Of a stretch of 64,000 nucleotides of DNA, positions 53,117-62,320 are shown piece by piece. Origin of the DNA: Pseudomonas grimontii (lineage in GTDB: Bacteria > Pseudomonadota > Gammaproteobacteria > Pseudomonadales > Pseudomonadaceae); NCBI RefSeq assembly GCF_007858185.1, contig NZ_VFES01000011.1, positions 124,001 to 188,000 of the forward strand, in the 5' to 3' direction. Position 1 is the stretch's first letter; each line of letters begins with the position of its first letter. The notes below the pieces were generated by a model, which saw nothing but the letters and a program-made list of their open reading frames with translations, had not been told where the DNA came from and did no database searches. The translations under genes and the position numbers were made by a program.

Positions 53117-56100
53117 ATGAAAAGAATGCTGATTAACGCAACTCAACCCGAAGAGTTGCGTGTTGCACTGGTAGATGGCCAGCGCCTCTACGACCTGGAC
53201 ATCGAATCCGGTGCACGCGAGCAAAAGAAGGCCAACATCTATAAAGGCCGTATTACTCGCATCGAACCAAGCCTTGAGGCTGCCTTTGTCGATTTCGGCT
53301 CCGAGCGCCACGGCTTCCTGCCCCTCAAAGAAATCTCCCGCGAATACTTCAAGAAAGCCCCCGAAGGCCGCGTGAACATCAAGGACGTCCTGAGCGAAGG
53401 CCAGGAAGTCATCGTTCAGGTCGAAAAAGAAGAACGTGGCAACAAGGGCGCAGCCCTGACCACCTTCATCAGCCTGGCCGGCCGTTACCTCGTGCTGATG
53501 CCGAACAACCCACGTGCCGGCGGCATTTCCCGTCGCATTGAAGGCGAAGAGCGCAACGAACTGCGTGAAGCGCTGAACGGCCTGATCGCCCCCGCCGACA
53601 TGGGCCTGATCGTTCGTACTGCCGGCCTGGGCCGCAGCAGCGAAGAAATGCAGTGGGACCTCGACTACCTGCTGCAACTGTGGACCGCCATCAAAGAAGC
53701 GTCCCTGGATCGTTCCGCGCCGTTCCTGATCTACCAGGAAAGCAACGTGATCATCCGCGCCATCCGCGACTACCTGCGCCAGGACATCGGCGAAGTGCTG
53801 ATCGACAGCGTTGAAGCCCAGGACGAAGCCCTGACTTTCATTCGCCAGGTGATGCCGCAGTACGCCAGCAAGATCAAGCTGTACGAAGACAGCGTTCCGC
53901 TGTTCAACCGTTTCCAGATCGAAAGCCAGATCGAGACCGCTTTCCAGCGTGTAGTCGAACTGCCTTCCGGCGGCTCCATCGTGATCGACCCGACCGAAGC
54001 CCTGGTGTCCATCGACATCAACTCGGCGCGCGCCACGAAGGGTAGCGACATCGAAGAAACCGCCCTGCAGACCAACCTGGAAGCGGCTGAAGAAATCGCC
54101 CGCCAGCTGCGCCTGCGTGACATCGGCGGCCTGATCGTGATCGACTTCATCGACATGACCCCAGCCAAGAACCAGCGCGCCGTGGAAGAGAAAGTCCGCG
54201 AATGCCTGGAAGCTGACCGTGCCCGCGTACAGGTCGGCCGCATCTCGCGCTTCGGCCTGCTGGAAATGTCCCGTCAGCGCCTGCGTCCCTCCCTGGGCGA
54301 GAGCAGCGGCATCGTCTGCCCGCGCTGCAACGGCACCGGCATCATCCGTGACGTTGAATCGCTGTCCCTGGCGATCCTGCGCCTGATCGAAGAAGAGGCC
54401 CTGAAAGACCGCACCGCCGAAGTCCGCGCGCAAGTGCCGATCCCGGTCGCAGCCTTCCTGCTCAACGAAAAACGCAACTCGATCACCAAGATCGAACTGC
54501 GCACCCGTGCCCGTATCGTGATCCTGCCGAACGATCACCTCGAGACGCCGCACTTCGAAGTGCAGCGCCTGCGTGATGACAGCCCGGAAGCCCACAGCGG
54601 CCAGTCCAGCTACGAAATCGCTGCTGCCGCCGCCGAAGTGGAAGAAGTCCAGCCAGCCGCCGCGACCCGCACCCTGGTTCGCCAGGAAGCTGCCGTGAAG
54701 ACCGCACCAGCGCGTGCCAACGCACCGGTGCCGGTTGAAGCTGCCGCTCCGGTTGCCGCCCCGGCCGCCCTGCCTGAGCCGAGCCTGTTCAAGGGCCTGG
54801 TGAAGTCGCTGGTCAGCCTGTTCGCCACCAAGGAAGAGCCTGCGGCACCGGTTGTGGTTGAAAAACCTGCGACCGAACGCCCGGCGCGCAACGAAGAGCG
54901 TCGTAACGGTCGCCAGCAGAGCCGTAACCGCAACGGTCGCCGTGACGAAGAGCGCAAGCCGCGTGAGGAACGTGCGCCTCGCGAAGAGCGCGCACCACGT
55001 GAAGAGCGTGCACCTCGCGAAGCGCGTGAAGAAACTCCGGCCGTAGCCCGTGAAGAACGTGCACCGCGTGAAGAGCGCGCACCACGTACCCCACGCGCTC
55101 CGCGTGAAGATCGCAAGCCGCGTGGCGAGCGTGAAGAACGTGTGCGTGAACTGCGCGAGCCACTGGACGCCGCCCCTGCTGTTGCAGGTGCTGCAGCGGT
55201 TGCAGCCACTACCGCTGAAGAGCGCCCAGCTCGCCAGCCGCGTGAAGAGCGTGCACCACGTGAAGAGCGCCAGCCGCGCCCACCGCGTGAAGAGCGTCAG
55301 CCACGTGCCGAGCAAGCCGCTGCCACCAGCGAAGAAGAAGTGCTGACCGGCGAAGAGCAACTGCAGGAAGACGGCCAGGACAACGCCGAAGGCGATCGTC
55401 CACGCCGCCGCTCCCGTGGCCAGCGTCGCCGCAGCAACCGTCGTGAGCGTCAGCGTGATGCCAACGGCAATGTGATCGAGGGCTCGGAAGAGACCGGCGA
55501 GAACGCAGAAAGCGCCACCAACGTACCGACCGGTGCCGAACTGGCTGTCGGCCTGGCCGTTACCGCAGCGGTTGCCAGCTCGGTGATCAGCGCACCTGCT
55601 GAAGCCCAGGCTCACGAACAGGCTGAACGCGCGACTGCCGCTGTCGAAGAAACCGCTGCTGTAGAAACGCCAGTTGCTGAAACCCCAGCGGTTGAAGCGC
55701 CGGTCGTTGAAGCAACTACCCCTATCGAAGCCCCAGCGGTTCCGGAAGTGGAAGTGGAAGTGGCACCGGTTCGTGACGCCCAGCCAGAAACCGAAGTGGT
55801 TGCGGTTGAACCCGCTCCGGTTGTTGAGCCTCAACCCGTGGTTGAAGCGGCCGTTGAAGCCCCGGTGGTCGAAGAAGCTGCCCCGGTAGTGCGTGAAGTT
55901 CGCGAAGAACAGACCGCCTTCCAGTGGGCTGCCGAACCTGCCGCCCCGGTTGAAGCTCCTGCGCCTGCACCGGTGGTAGAAGAAGCACCTGCGCCGGTTG
56001 CCGAAGTCGTGGTTGCCGAGCCTGCGCCAGCCGTCGAAGCTGCACCCGTGGCTGTTGAAGCACCGGTTGTTGCCGAAGCCGAAGCACCAGTGGTAGAAGC

Positions 56101-56338
56101 CGCACCGGCCAGCGCCCTGACCGAAAACGGCCGTGCGCCGAACGACCCACGTGAAGTGCGTCGTCGTCGCAAGGAAGCTGAGGCCGCCGCCGCCGCTGCT
56201 GCTGCCGCTCCAGCCGTAGTCGAAGCTGTCGAGGCACCAGCCCCGGCTGCTGAAACCGTGGTTGAGCACACTGCTGCTGAAGACGTGGTAGAGCACAAGG
56301 CCCTGGAAGCAGAACACGAGCCTAAACCCCTCGCCTGA
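53117..56338 (+). CDS. rne: ribonuclease E
   Basis: The 1073-residue protein begins M-K-R-M-L-I-N-A-T-Q with an S1 domain (about 35-120), the DNase I-like catalytic centre with Asp300 (S-I-D-I-N-S-A) and Asp343 (V-I-D-F-I-D-M), and the zinc link C-P-R-C at 401-404. The C-terminal half is disordered: an R/E-rich stretch (about 610-745) with many E-E-R-A-P-R repeats, then an A/V/P/E-rich tail to the end. It makes the endonucleolytic cuts of mRNA decay and rRNA/tRNA processing and scaffolds the degradosome. The ATG at 53117 is the family start. Confidence 0.97.
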   Translation: MKRMLINATQPEELRVALVDGQRLYDLDIESGAREQKKANIYKGRITRIEPSLEAAFVDFGSERHGFLPLKEISREYFKKAPEGRVNIKDVLSEGQEVIVQVEKEERGNKGAALTTFISLAGRYLVLMPNNPRAGGISRRIEGEERNELREALNGLIAPADMGLIVRTAGLGRSSEEMQWDLDYLLQLWTAIKEASLDRSAPFLIYQESNVIIRAIRDYLRQDIGEVLIDSVEAQDEALTFIRQVMPQYASKIKLYEDSVPLFNRFQIESQIETAFQRVVELPSGGSIVIDPTEALVSIDINSARATKGSDIEETALQTNLEAAEEIARQLRLRDIGGLIVIDFIDMTPAKNQRAVEEKVRECLEADRARVQVGRISRFGLLEMSRQRLRPSLGESSGIVCPRCNGTGIIRDVESLSLAILRLIEEEALKDRTAEVRAQVPIPVAAFLLNEKRNSITKIELRTRARIVILPNDHLETPHFEVQRLRDDSPEAHSGQSSYEIAAAAAEVEEVQPAAATRTLVRQEAAVKTAPARANAPVPVEAAAPVAAPAALPEPSLFKGLVKSLVSLFATKEEPAAPVVVEKPATERPARNEERRNGRQQSRNRNGRRDEERKPREERAPREERAPREERAPREAREETPAVAREERAPREERAPRTPRAPREDRKPRGEREERVRELREPLDAAPAVAGAAAVAATTAEERPARQPREERAPREERQPRPPREERQPRAEQAAATSEEEVLTGEEQLQEDGQDNAEGDRPRRRSRGQRRRSNRRERQRDANGNVIEGSEETGENAESATNVPTGAELAVGLAVTAAVASSVISAPAEAQAHEQAERATAAVEETAAVETPVAETPAVEAPVVEATTPIEAPAVPEVEVEVAPVRDAQPETEVVAVEPAPVVEPQPVVEAAVEAPVVEEAAPVVREVREEQTAFQWAAEPAAPVEAPAPAPVVEEAPAPVAEVVVAEPAPAVEAAPVAVEAPVVAEAEAPVVEAAPASALTENGRAPNDPREVRRRRKEAEAAAAAAAAAPAVVEAVEAPAPAAETVVEHTAAEDVVEHKALEAEHEPKPLA

Positions 56339-56352
56339 TTCCATCAGCCACT

Positions 56353-56389
56353 AAAAAGCCCCGCCTGAGTGATCAGGCGGGGCTTTTTT
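56353..56389 (+). terminator. terminator of rne
   Basis: AAAAAGCCCCGCCTGA / TCAGGCGGGGCTTTTTT, 16-bp stem with a GTGA loop, 14 bp after the rne stop. Confidence 0.95.
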
Positions 56390-56414
56390 ATACCGATCTC
56401 GAAAACAGCGAAGA

Positions 56415-57008
56415 TCAAATTGAGTCCGCGCTAAAACTTAACTGTTTCGGCAGATCTACATCCCACAGAACACCCGCATCTTCTACCTGCACTTCCCGCA
56501 CCGTGGCGCATGTGAACAATGACTTGCCTCCACGGTCACCGGTCAGCGCCATCAAGCGTGGACCAAAAGCACGACCAAAGGCCACCGGATGCCCATATTC
56601 ACCCGCCTGCACCGGCACGCTGATGCCCCCGTCCTCCAGCGCTTCAACCACCCGCTCAATGCTGGATGTTTGGATAAACGGCATATCCCCCAAGACCACC
56701 AGCCAGCCATCCGCCGACGCACTGGCCGCTACGGCTGCGGCGATACTTTCCCCCATGCCGGCCGACTGCAGCAGCAAGACCTGGCAGCCGTGTGCCTCGG
56801 CCAACCGAATGACCTCCGTGCGATCCGGCGAGGTCACCAGCCAGCGTTCCGCCAGGCTATCCGGCAAACTCACCAACACCTGCTCGATCACCGGACGCAT
56901 CACGCCATCACGGCCCACGCAATCGGCGAGCAACTTATCCTGGTCAGCCCCCGCCTCGGCTCTGAACCGGCTACCCCGCCCTGCTGCCAAGACAATCGCC
57001 GCCGGCAT
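56415..57008 (-). CDS. MocA-type molybdenum cofactor nucleotidyltransferase
   Basis: The 197-residue protein has the N-terminal L-A-A-G-R-G-S-R-F signature with a downstream Lys, and L-G-D-M-P-F near 108, as in MocA/MobA. MocA makes the cytosine dinucleotide form of Moco for xanthine-dehydrogenase-type enzymes. Its ATG overlaps the XdhC stop by one base (TAATG), supporting a joint role in maturing a molybdenum hydroxylase encoded elsewhere. Confidence 0.85.
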   Translation of the reverse strand: MPAAIVLAAGRGSRFRAEAGADQDKLLADCVGRDGVMRPVIEQVLVSLPDSLAERWLVTSPDRTEVIRLAEAHGCQVLLLQSAGMGESIAAAVAASASADGWLVVLGDMPFIQTSSIERVVEALEDGGISVPVQAGEYGHPVAFGRAFGPRLMALTGDRGGKSLFTCATVREVQVEDAGVLWDVDLPKQLSFSADSI

Positions 57009-57994
57009 TACTCGGCGACCACTGGCAGGGGCTTTTTCTGCATCGGCGCCACGCCGTTCTTGATCGCGACAATCTCCGCCATCAACGACAAGGCAATCTC
57101 CGACGGCGTATGACTCCCGATATGCAGGCCAATCGGCCCATGTAAACGCGCAATTGCGTCCGTCGACAAACCCAGCGCCGCCAGATTCTCGCGACGCTTC
57201 TGGCTATTGACCCGCGACCCCAGCGCGCCGATGTAGAAGGCGCTGGAGTTCAGCGCCGTCAGCAACGCCATATCGTCAAGGCGCGGATCATGGGTCAGGC
57301 AGACAATGGCCGTGCGCTCGTCGGTCTGGATATTCAGCACCGCCTCATCAGGCATACCCGGCACGAAGCGGCCGTGCTGTTCTTCCCAGCCGTAGACAAA
57401 CTCGCTGCGCGGATCGCATATCAACACTTCGAAATCCAGCAAGCGCGCCATTTCCGCCACGTAGCGCGACAGCTGCCCGGCGCCGATCAACAACAGGCGC
57501 CAGCGCGGGCCGTAGATAGCCCGCAGGCGTTCGCCATCGAAAGTGACTACATCGGTCTTGTTCGCACTGCTCAACGTGACTTCGCCGGAGACCAGGTCCA
57601 GCTCCCGCGCGACAATTTCATGCGCCTCGCAACGCTCCAGCAACTGCGCCACCCAGGTCCAGTCGTCTACCCGCTCCTCGGTCAAGCGCAGCGTGCCGCC
57701 GCACGGCAAGCCGAAACGCGCCGCCTCATCGCGAGTCACGCCGTAGGTCACCAACTGCACCGGCGGCCCATCATGCATCAGGCGGCCATCCTGCAAGCGG
57801 GCGATCAAGTCGTCCTCGATGCAGCCGCCGGACACAGAACCAATCACCACGCCATCCCCCCGCAACGCCAACATGGCACCCGGTGGACGCGGCGCACTGC
57901 CCCACGTCTGGACAACGCTATACAACACCACCTGCTGCCCCGCACGGCGCCATTCGAGCACGCTGCGCAGGACATTCAAATCAACACTGTCCAT
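57008..57994 (-). CDS. XdhC-family molybdenum enzyme maturation protein
   Basis: The 328-residue protein has the XdhC N-terminal motif T-W-G-S-A-P-R-P-P-G near 30, S-G-G-C-I-E near 55-60, and a C-terminal Rossmann region L-I-G-A-G-Q-L near 167. XdhC inserts sulfurated Moco into xanthine-dehydrogenase-family enzymes. GGAGGATTT precedes the ATG. First gene of a two-gene operon. Confidence 0.9.
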   Translation of the reverse strand: MDSVDLNVLRSVLEWRRAGQQVVLYSVVQTWGSAPRPPGAMLALRGDGVVIGSVSGGCIEDDLIARLQDGRLMHDGPPVQLVTYGVTRDEAARFGLPCGGTLRLTEERVDDWTWVAQLLERCEAHEIVARELDLVSGEVTLSSANKTDVVTFDGERLRAIYGPRWRLLLIGAGQLSRYVAEMARLLDFEVLICDPRSEFVYGWEEQHGRFVPGMPDEAVLNIQTDERTAIVCLTHDPRLDDMALLTALNSSAFYIGALGSRVNSQKRRENLAALGLSTDAIARLHGPIGLHIGSHTPSEIALSLMAEIVAIKNGVAPMQKKPLPVVAE

Positions 57995-58097
57995 AAATCC
58001 TCCTGCACGTCTGCGCTTGGAACGTACTGCGTGACGCGAATTTCATCGAGTCACTGACTGTAAGTCAAAATATTCGAAAAAAGTAATCCCACAGAAA

Positions 58098-58130
58098 CGC
58101 AAACGCCCCGAACCAGTCGGGGCGTTTGCG
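58098..58130 (-). terminator. terminator of dctA
   Basis: CGCAAACGCCCCGA / TCGGGGCGTTTGCG, a 14-bp stem with a 5-base loop, 36 bp after the dctA stop; on the minus strand TTTCTG follows. The T-tract is short. Confidence 0.8.
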
Positions 58131-58165
58131 GATAGCTGTCAGCGTGGGGTCACGCCATCAGCGGC

Positions 58166-59497
58166 TTACTTGATCACGGGTGCCGGGCCTTCGGCCACGC
58201 CCAGATCATCTTCTTCACGGGTGTCGGAGATACCGCGACCACCGGATGCCAGCTCGCTGGCCAACTGGTCGGTGTCCAGTTCCTTGACCCACTTGGCCAC
58301 AACGAGGGTGGCAACGGCGTTACCCACCAGGTTGGTCAGCGCACGGGCTTCGGACATGAAACGGTCGATACCCAGGATCAGCGCCAGGCCGGCAACCGGC
58401 AGGTGGCCTACGGCCGACAGGGTCGCAGCCAGTACGATGAAGCCACTGCCGGTCACGCCGGCAGCGCCTTTGGAGGACAGCAGCAGCACCAGCAGCAGGG
58501 TGATCTGGTGGGTGATATCCATGTGGGTGTCAGTCGCCTGGGCGATGAACACGGCAGCCATGGTCAGGTAGATCGAGGTACCGTCGAGGTTGAAGGAGTA
58601 GCCGGTCGGGATCACCAGGCCTACTACGGATTTCTTCGCGCCCAGACGCTCCATCTTGATCAGCATGCGTGGCAGTGCGGATTCGGAGGAGGACGTACCC
58701 AGAACGATCAGCAGCTCTTCACGGATGTAGCGGATCAGTTTCAGCACGCTGAAACCGTGAGCGCGGCAGATGGCGCCGAGCACCACGACCACGAACAGGA
58801 CGCAGGTGATGTAGAAACAGATCATCAGCTGGCCCAGTTGCACCAGCGAGCCCACACCGTAGGCACCGATGGTGAACGCCATGGCACCCAGGGCGCCGAT
58901 TGGCGCGAGCTTCATGATCATGTTGATGATGTTGAACATCACGTGGGCGAAGCGGTCGATGAAGTCCAGCACCGGCTTGCCGTAGGCACCCAGGCGATGC
59001 AGGGCGAAACCGAAGATCACCGAGAACATCAGCACTTGCAGGATGTCGCCGTTGGCGAAGGCGCCGACGATGGTGTTCGGAATGACGTTGAGGATAAAGC
59101 CGACAATGCTCTGGTCTTTACCGGCAGTGACGTAGGCTGCCACTTTGGAGGCGTCCAGGGTCGCTACGTCGATGTGCATGCCGGCACCCGGTTGCACAAC
59201 GTTGACCACGACCAGGCCGATCAGCAGGGCGATGGTAGACACAATTTCGAAGTACAGCAGCGCGTAGCCGCCGGTTTTGCCGACCGATTTCATGCTTTGC
59301 ATGCCGGCGATGCCGCTGACAACGGTGCAGAAGATGATCGGGGCGATGACCATTTTGATCAGCTTGATGAAGCCGTCACCCAGTGGCTTGAGCGCCACAC
59401 CGGTCTGCGGGTAGAAGTGACCGAGCAAAATACCGATAACGATTGCAACGATCACCTGGAAATACAGGGATTTGTAGATTGGCTGACGAGTCGTCAT
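58166..59497 (-). CDS. dctA: C4-dicarboxylate:cation symporter DctA
   Basis: The 443-residue protein has the DAACS-family hairpin motifs S-S-S-E-S-A-L-P near 268, G-Y-S-F-N-L-D-G-T near 302 and N-L-V-G-N-A-V near 390, with 8 membrane helices. It imports succinate, fumarate and malate. The ATG at 59497 (M-T-T-R-Q-P) has GAGGAA upstream. A sigma-54 promoter and two palindromes precede it. Confidence 0.95.
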   Translation of the reverse strand: MTTRQPIYKSLYFQVIVAIVIGILLGHFYPQTGVALKPLGDGFIKLIKMVIAPIIFCTVVSGIAGMQSMKSVGKTGGYALLYFEIVSTIALLIGLVVVNVVQPGAGMHIDVATLDASKVAAYVTAGKDQSIVGFILNVIPNTIVGAFANGDILQVLMFSVIFGFALHRLGAYGKPVLDFIDRFAHVMFNIINMIMKLAPIGALGAMAFTIGAYGVGSLVQLGQLMICFYITCVLFVVVVLGAICRAHGFSVLKLIRYIREELLIVLGTSSSESALPRMLIKMERLGAKKSVVGLVIPTGYSFNLDGTSIYLTMAAVFIAQATDTHMDITHQITLLLVLLLSSKGAAGVTGSGFIVLAATLSAVGHLPVAGLALILGIDRFMSEARALTNLVGNAVATLVVAKWVKELDTDQLASELASGGRGISDTREEDDLGVAEGPAPVIK

Positions 59498-59632
59498 TGC
59501 AAAATTCCTCAATCGTCCCGTGTGGCAAATATCCGCCATTGCCCACGGCACTTGAATTGCGAACCCTCCTGCACTGGAGGGATTTGTTGTTTGCGAAGCC
59601 TGTAGGACCAGGCCTGCGCTGTAATCCTTATC

Positions 59633-59647
59633 GCAAACGCCGTGCCA
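59633..59647 (-). promoter_or_regulatory. sigma-54 promoter of dctA
   Basis: On the minus strand TGGCAC-GGCGT-TTGC matches the -24/-12 consensus exactly, with the required 5-base gap. Transcription would start near 59621, leaving a leader of about 124 bases before dctA. DctA in pseudomonads depends on RpoN and the DctB/DctD system. Confidence 0.8.
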
Positions 59648-59725
59648 CTTTGCTGAAAACCCCTGAAGGCCTTAAGACATCAGGGCTGCGGATTTTAAAG
59701 CACCCTCCAAAGTGCCGAGCCCACT

Positions 59726-59780
59726 GGCGGATTTCCGCCGCACTGCCCAATCCCGTCCTACAATTTGGCGGATATCCGCC
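59726..59780. promoter_or_regulatory. two tandem 14-bp palindromes, candidate DctD (enhancer) sites
   Basis: GGCGGATTTCCGCC (59726-59739) and GGCGGATATCCGCC (59767-59780), centre to centre 41 bp, about four helical turns, lie roughly 110 and 150 bp before the predicted dctA start. This is where a sigma-54 activator binds. The second also lies 57 bp before the divergent AraC gene. Confidence 0.65.
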
Positions 59781-59836
59781 TTGTCGCCCTGCCAGGTGAT
59801 GACTACCATCCGCCATTCCATGGACGAGGGCCCCGC

Positions 59837-60835
59837 ATGCGTGAACGTACCATCGCCAGTCATTACGCCCGGGCGGCCCTCGGCGGTGCGCGTCGAGCCG
59901 GATACGACTATTCGGGCTTGTTGCAACAGCTGGGCATCACCCCGGAACTGTTGACCGAACCCCGCGCACGCATTGCACCCGAGCAATTTACCCGGCTGCT
60001 GCAAATGCTCTGGCTGGCTCTGGACGATGAGTACCTGGGGTTCGCCGACGGCCCGAGCAAACGCGGCACCTTCGCCATGATGTGCCATGCGCTGATCCAC
60101 TGCCGCACCCTGGAGAAGGCTCTGGAACGCGGCTTATTATTTTATAGCCTATTCCCACAAGGTCCGCGCTGGCAGCTGACACGGGAAGGCGAAATGGCCC
60201 GCTTGAGCCTGGATGATTCTCAACTGTGGGACCCGGATCACTTCCTCAGCGAATGCCTGCTGGTGATCTGGCACCGCCTGGGCAGTTGGCTGATCGGCCA
60301 GCGCATTCGTTTGCACCAGGCCACGTTCAGTTACCCGATGCCGGCCCACGCCGCTGAATATGACCTGCTGTTTCCCTGTGCCCAGGTGTTCGGTGCGCCG
60401 AACAGCAGCCTGGTGTTTCCCGCCCGCTACCTGAGCCTGCCGCTGTTGCAGGACGAGCGCACCCTCAAGCATTTCCTTGAGCGTTCCCCCGCCGACCTGC
60501 TGTCACGCCCGGATGAAGGCGACAGTTTGAGCAGCCAGTTGCGACGCTTGTTAAGCCGCGACCGCACACCTTGGCCAGACCTGGAAGCCGTCGCCCAGCA
60601 CTTGCACGTCAGCCCGCAAACCCTGCGCCGACATTTGCGCGAAGAAGGCACCAGCTTTCAGGCACTCAAGGATGAGTTGCGGCGGGACATCGCCATCTAC
60701 CACCTGGGGCGGGCGGATTTGTCCTTGCTGGAGATCGCCGAGCAATTGGGGTTCTCCGAACCGTCGGCGTTTCATCGGGCGTTCAAGAAGTGGACGGGGC
60801 TGACACCCGGGGCCTATCGGGCGCAGCAGAGTTAG
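59837..60835 (+). CDS. AraC-family regulator with Arabinose_bd-type N-terminal domain
   Basis: The 332-residue protein has a large N-terminal domain of the Arabinose_bd/OruR-like type (G-I-T-P-E-L-L near 35, G-L-L-F-Y-S-L-F near 105) and a C-terminal AraC double helix-turn-helix (about 245-330; L-H-V-S-P-Q-T-L-R-R-H-L and L-G-F-S-E-P-S-A-F-H-R-A-F-K). The ATG at 59837 (M-R-E-R-T-I-A-S-H-Y) fits the family start. Target unknown; it is divergent from dctA. Confidence 0.88.
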   Translation: MRERTIASHYARAALGGARRAGYDYSGLLQQLGITPELLTEPRARIAPEQFTRLLQMLWLALDDEYLGFADGPSKRGTFAMMCHALIHCRTLEKALERGLLFYSLFPQGPRWQLTREGEMARLSLDDSQLWDPDHFLSECLLVIWHRLGSWLIGQRIRLHQATFSYPMPAHAAEYDLLFPCAQVFGAPNSSLVFPARYLSLPLLQDERTLKHFLERSPADLLSRPDEGDSLSSQLRRLLSRDRTPWPDLEAVAQHLHVSPQTLRRHLREEGTSFQALKDELRRDIAIYHLGRADLSLLEIAEQLGFSEPSAFHRAFKKWTGLTPGAYRAQQS

Positions 60836-60859
60836 CGCTGCGTCGTTTGTGAGGGCCTC

Positions 60860-60953
60860 ATCGGGGGCAAGCCCCCTCCCACCTTTGACGGTGTTTACAA
60901 AGTTTGATGTGCGAATAAATTCAAGATGTGGGAGGGGGCTTGCCCCCGATAGG
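60860..60953. repeat. REP pair in inverted (tail-to-tail) arrangement
   Basis: ATCGGGGGCAAGCCCCCTCC at 60860 and its inverse GTGGGAGGGGGCTTGCCCCC from 60928, about 40 bases apart. The cores point the opposite way from those in the other REPINs of the window. Between the AraC gene and the end of phoQ. Confidence 0.85.
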
Positions 60954-60973
60954 GCCAGCCCAGCCACTAAAGA

Positions 60974-62320
60974 TCACACAGCCGGAAAGTGAATCTTGAA
61001 CGCCGCGCCACCCAGCGGCGAATCCCCCAGGGTCAGTCGCGCGCCGTAGCTTTGAATGATGTCCTTGACCACCGCCAACCCGATCCCCTGCCCCGGATGC
61101 TGTCGGTCCAAGCGCTCGCCCCGTTGCAGAATCCGTGCACGCTGGTCCGGCGGCACTCCGGGGCCGTCATCTTCGATGCACAACTCGATACCTTCAGGAT
61201 TTTCCACCAGGCTGATGCGCACTTCACTCAGGCACAGCCGATAGGCGTTTTCCAGCAGGTTACCGAGCAATTCAAGCAGGGCGCCCTTCTCGATCGGTAC
61301 ATCGCATTCGTCCGGCAATTCAAAGACCACCGTGACGCCCTTGTCGCGGTAGACCTTGCCCAGCGTATCGCAGAGGCTTTGCACTACCGGCTCGAGGCGC
61401 ACCTGATGGCGCACCAGGCCGCTTTTGCGCAGGCTGGCACGCTGCAATTGGTAGCTGATCTGCTGGCTCATGCGCTCGATCTGGGATTGCAGCACCCAGG
61501 CCTGATCACGATCTTCCGGGCGTTGCGCCATGTCTTCGCTCACGCTTTGCAACACAGCGAGCGGCGTTTTCAGGCTGTGGGCCAGGTCATCGAGGGAGTC
61601 GCGGTAACGCGCCCGTTGTTCGCGCTCGCTGTGCAGCAGGCGGTTAAGGGAGCCGGTGAGACGCAGCAATTCGCGAGGGTGTTGTTCGGAGAGGCTTTCG
61701 CGGGTGCCGCCTTCGATCTGGTCAAGCTCCTGGCTCAATCGCCGCAGGGCTTGCAGGCCCCAGGTCAGGCCCAGCCACAGCAAGGTCAACAGCACCAGCA
61801 GTGCCGCGCCGAAGCCCAGGTAGAGGTTTTCGCGCAGGCCTTCAAGGGTCAATTGGTATTCGCGCACCGGTTGCAGGGCCACGATACTGAACGCCGCGCT
61901 CTTGCCGCCGAGCAGCTTGACCTCGACGTCGTAGACAAAGAACTCCTGGCCGTCGGCCTCGCGAATCCGCGCAAACTCGTTGCCGCGCCCGTCATAGCGC
62001 GGCCTGTAGTTGATGTTTTCGTCCCGGGTGGCCCGCGAACGCCACACCAGGTGGCCTTCGCGGTCGTAGATATAGCCGAGCAACCGGCTATCGGTGAGGT
62101 TGAAACGTTCATCCGGCAACTGCGCCGGCATCAGCAGGCGATTGTTTTCCACCCGCGCGGCGGAGATCAGCGTGGTGACATCCGATGCCAGGCGCTGCTC
62201 GATGGAATCCTGCAATGCCAGGCTGAACGCGCCTTGCATGGCGGGCAACAGGCCCAGCATGAACAGCACGGCCAGGGTGGCGGCCGCCAGCATCAAGCGC
62301 ACACGTAACGAGCGAATCAA
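60974..62320 (-). CDS. phoQ: sensor histidine kinase PhoQ
   Basis: The 448-residue kinase has two membrane helices (about 10-30 and 168-190) around a periplasmic sensor, a HAMP-like linker, the phosphorylated His248 in D-L-A-H-S-L-K-T-P-L, and an HATPase with N-L-L-E-N-A near 335 and D-D-G-P-G-V near 390. Sequence and pairing match Pseudomonas PhoQ, which senses low magnesium. The start TTG at 62320 overlaps the phoP stop by 4 bp. Confidence 0.93.
   Translation of the reverse strand: MIRSLRVRLMLAAATLAVLFMLGLLPAMQGAFSLALQDSIEQRLASDVTTLISAARVENNRLLMPAQLPDERFNLTDSRLLGYIYDREGHLVWRSRATRDENINYRPRYDGRGNEFARIREADGQEFFVYDVEVKLLGGKSAAFSIVALQPVREYQLTLEGLRENLYLGFGAALLVLLTLLWLGLTWGLQALRRLSQELDQIEGGTRESLSEQHPRELLRLTGSLNRLLHSEREQRARYRDSLDDLAHSLKTPLAVLQSVSEDMAQRPEDRDQAWVLQSQIERMSQQISYQLQRASLRKSGLVRHQVRLEPVVQSLCDTLGKVYRDKGVTVVFELPDECDVPIEKGALLELLGNLLENAYRLCLSEVRISLVENPEGIELCIEDDGPGVPPDQRARILQRGERLDRQHPGQGIGLAVVKDIIQSYGARLTLGDSPLGGAAFKIHFPAV

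Noticed and set aside
54945..55320. Short regularly repeated DNA that might suggest a CRISPR or satellite
   Set aside because: Repeats are in frame inside rne, are imperfect, have no unique spacers and encode the known Arg-rich tail.
52961..56344. 1127-residue open frame antisense to rne
   Set aside because: It mirrors the GC-biased, repetitive rne coding strand; the product is Phe/Gly/His-rich with no family features.
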